49,962 nt of DNA from Clostridiales bacterium (GTDB lineage: Bacteria > Bacillota > Clostridia > Oscillospirales > Oscillospiraceae). Made by a program: the position numbers and the translations under genes. The notes beneath the pieces were generated by a model. It did no database searches, was not told where the DNA came from, and was given only the letters and a program-made list of their open reading frames with translations. Below are positions 49,837 to 49,962 of this stretch, piece by piece. The stretch covers positions 44,775 to 94,736 of the forward strand of contig CABIYX010000007.1 in assembly GCA_902363045.1 (NCBI GenBank), read 5' to 3'. The number at the start of each line of letters is the position of its first letter. Position 1 is the first letter of the stretch.

Positions 49837-49962
49837 GCTGGTCTGATCCATTTTCCCGCCACAGGACCATGGGGATTCGCTTTCCCGGTAGTGTCAAGGA
49901 ATTTTCGCAAAATGGTTTGCAGGCCCTGGCATGAGAGAAGTCAGCCAGCAATGGAGGCGTCC

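Larger units (their letters stand above)
49515..49962. other. Non-coding AT-rich region with terminators, to window end
   Basis: Carries hairpins at 49562-49583, 49697-49716 (ACAGGC/GCCTGT) and 49798-49830, Bacillota-like in composition. A 78-codon minus-strand frame at 49715-49951 has a poor start and crosses a terminator, so no gene is called. Confidence 0.5.

Noticed and set aside
49715..49951. 78-codon minus-strand frame at the right end
   Set aside because: It crosses a strong terminator hairpin and has no binding site.

Overview
The window holds most of one large conjugative element of high-GC actinobacterial character (about 2,725 to 48,070), with pieces of foreign DNA at both ends. 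The core is GC-rich, uses GAAAGGA-type ribosome binding sites and encodes a homologue of the actinobacterial integration host factor (41519-41845). This suggests a gut Coriobacteriia host of the Collinsella/Olsenella/Eggerthella kind; that is inference, because there is no rRNA or chromosomal marker gene. No integrase is visible, so it could be an integrated element or a plasmid.

Layout. (1) 1-2,715: the end of a Bacillota-type ICE (cysteine-rich VLP protein, replisome organizer, DnaC-like ATPase, TnpW, a small hypothetical gene). It stops abruptly inside the coupling-protein gene traG of the main element, of which only the 3' half remains. (2) 2,717-11,037: type IV secretion genes: traG fragment, two Maff2-like membrane proteins, PrgI, VirB4, a lysozyme plus NlpC/P60 wall hydrolase, a membrane-anchored protein and a VirB6-like protein. 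(3) 11,155-22,766: soluble cargo/accessory genes around topoisomerase III. (4) 22,795-31,587: a 2,438-residue surface adhesin with SpaA-like and VaFE domains, a zinc-ribbon membrane protein and a class B-like sortase. (5) 31,766-33,969: ArdC-like antirestriction protein, VapD-like protein and small genes. (6) 34,190-45,015, minus strand: surface zinc-ribbon protein, a small coiled-coil/membrane operon, relaxase, degenerate relaxase paralogue, DUF5710-like protein, MobC, a hairpin-rich non-coding region that probably holds oriT, IHF-like protein, ParA with a ribbon-helix-helix partner, SSB, and a DMP19-like DNA mimic. (7) 45,134-47,742: replication module with an attenuator-like leader, an initiator gene with internal 15-bp iterons, and a DnaC-like ATPase. 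(8) 48,070-49,962: AT-rich foreign DNA with a DUF262 gene lacking its 5' end, a HEPN protein and Bacillota-style terminators.

How the parts work together. Relaxase, MobC and SSB prepare the DNA, the coupling protein and VirB4 system move it, the wall hydrolase opens peptidoglycan, and the sortase anchors the adhesin for mating contact. The initiator, DnaC-like protein and topoisomerase III replicate the circular form, and ParA/RHH partition it. ArdC and DMP19 are defence-evasion candidates.

The most striking new observation is a short conserved motif near the C-terminus of eight otherwise unrelated soluble proteins, ArdC among them. It is shaped like a secretion or docking tag and suggests a set of proteins delivered with the DNA. 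Others are hairpins with an invariant tip and compensating stems in the presumed oriT region, four minus-strand promoters sharing one extended -10 sequence, and similarly organised replication modules in the flanking and core elements.
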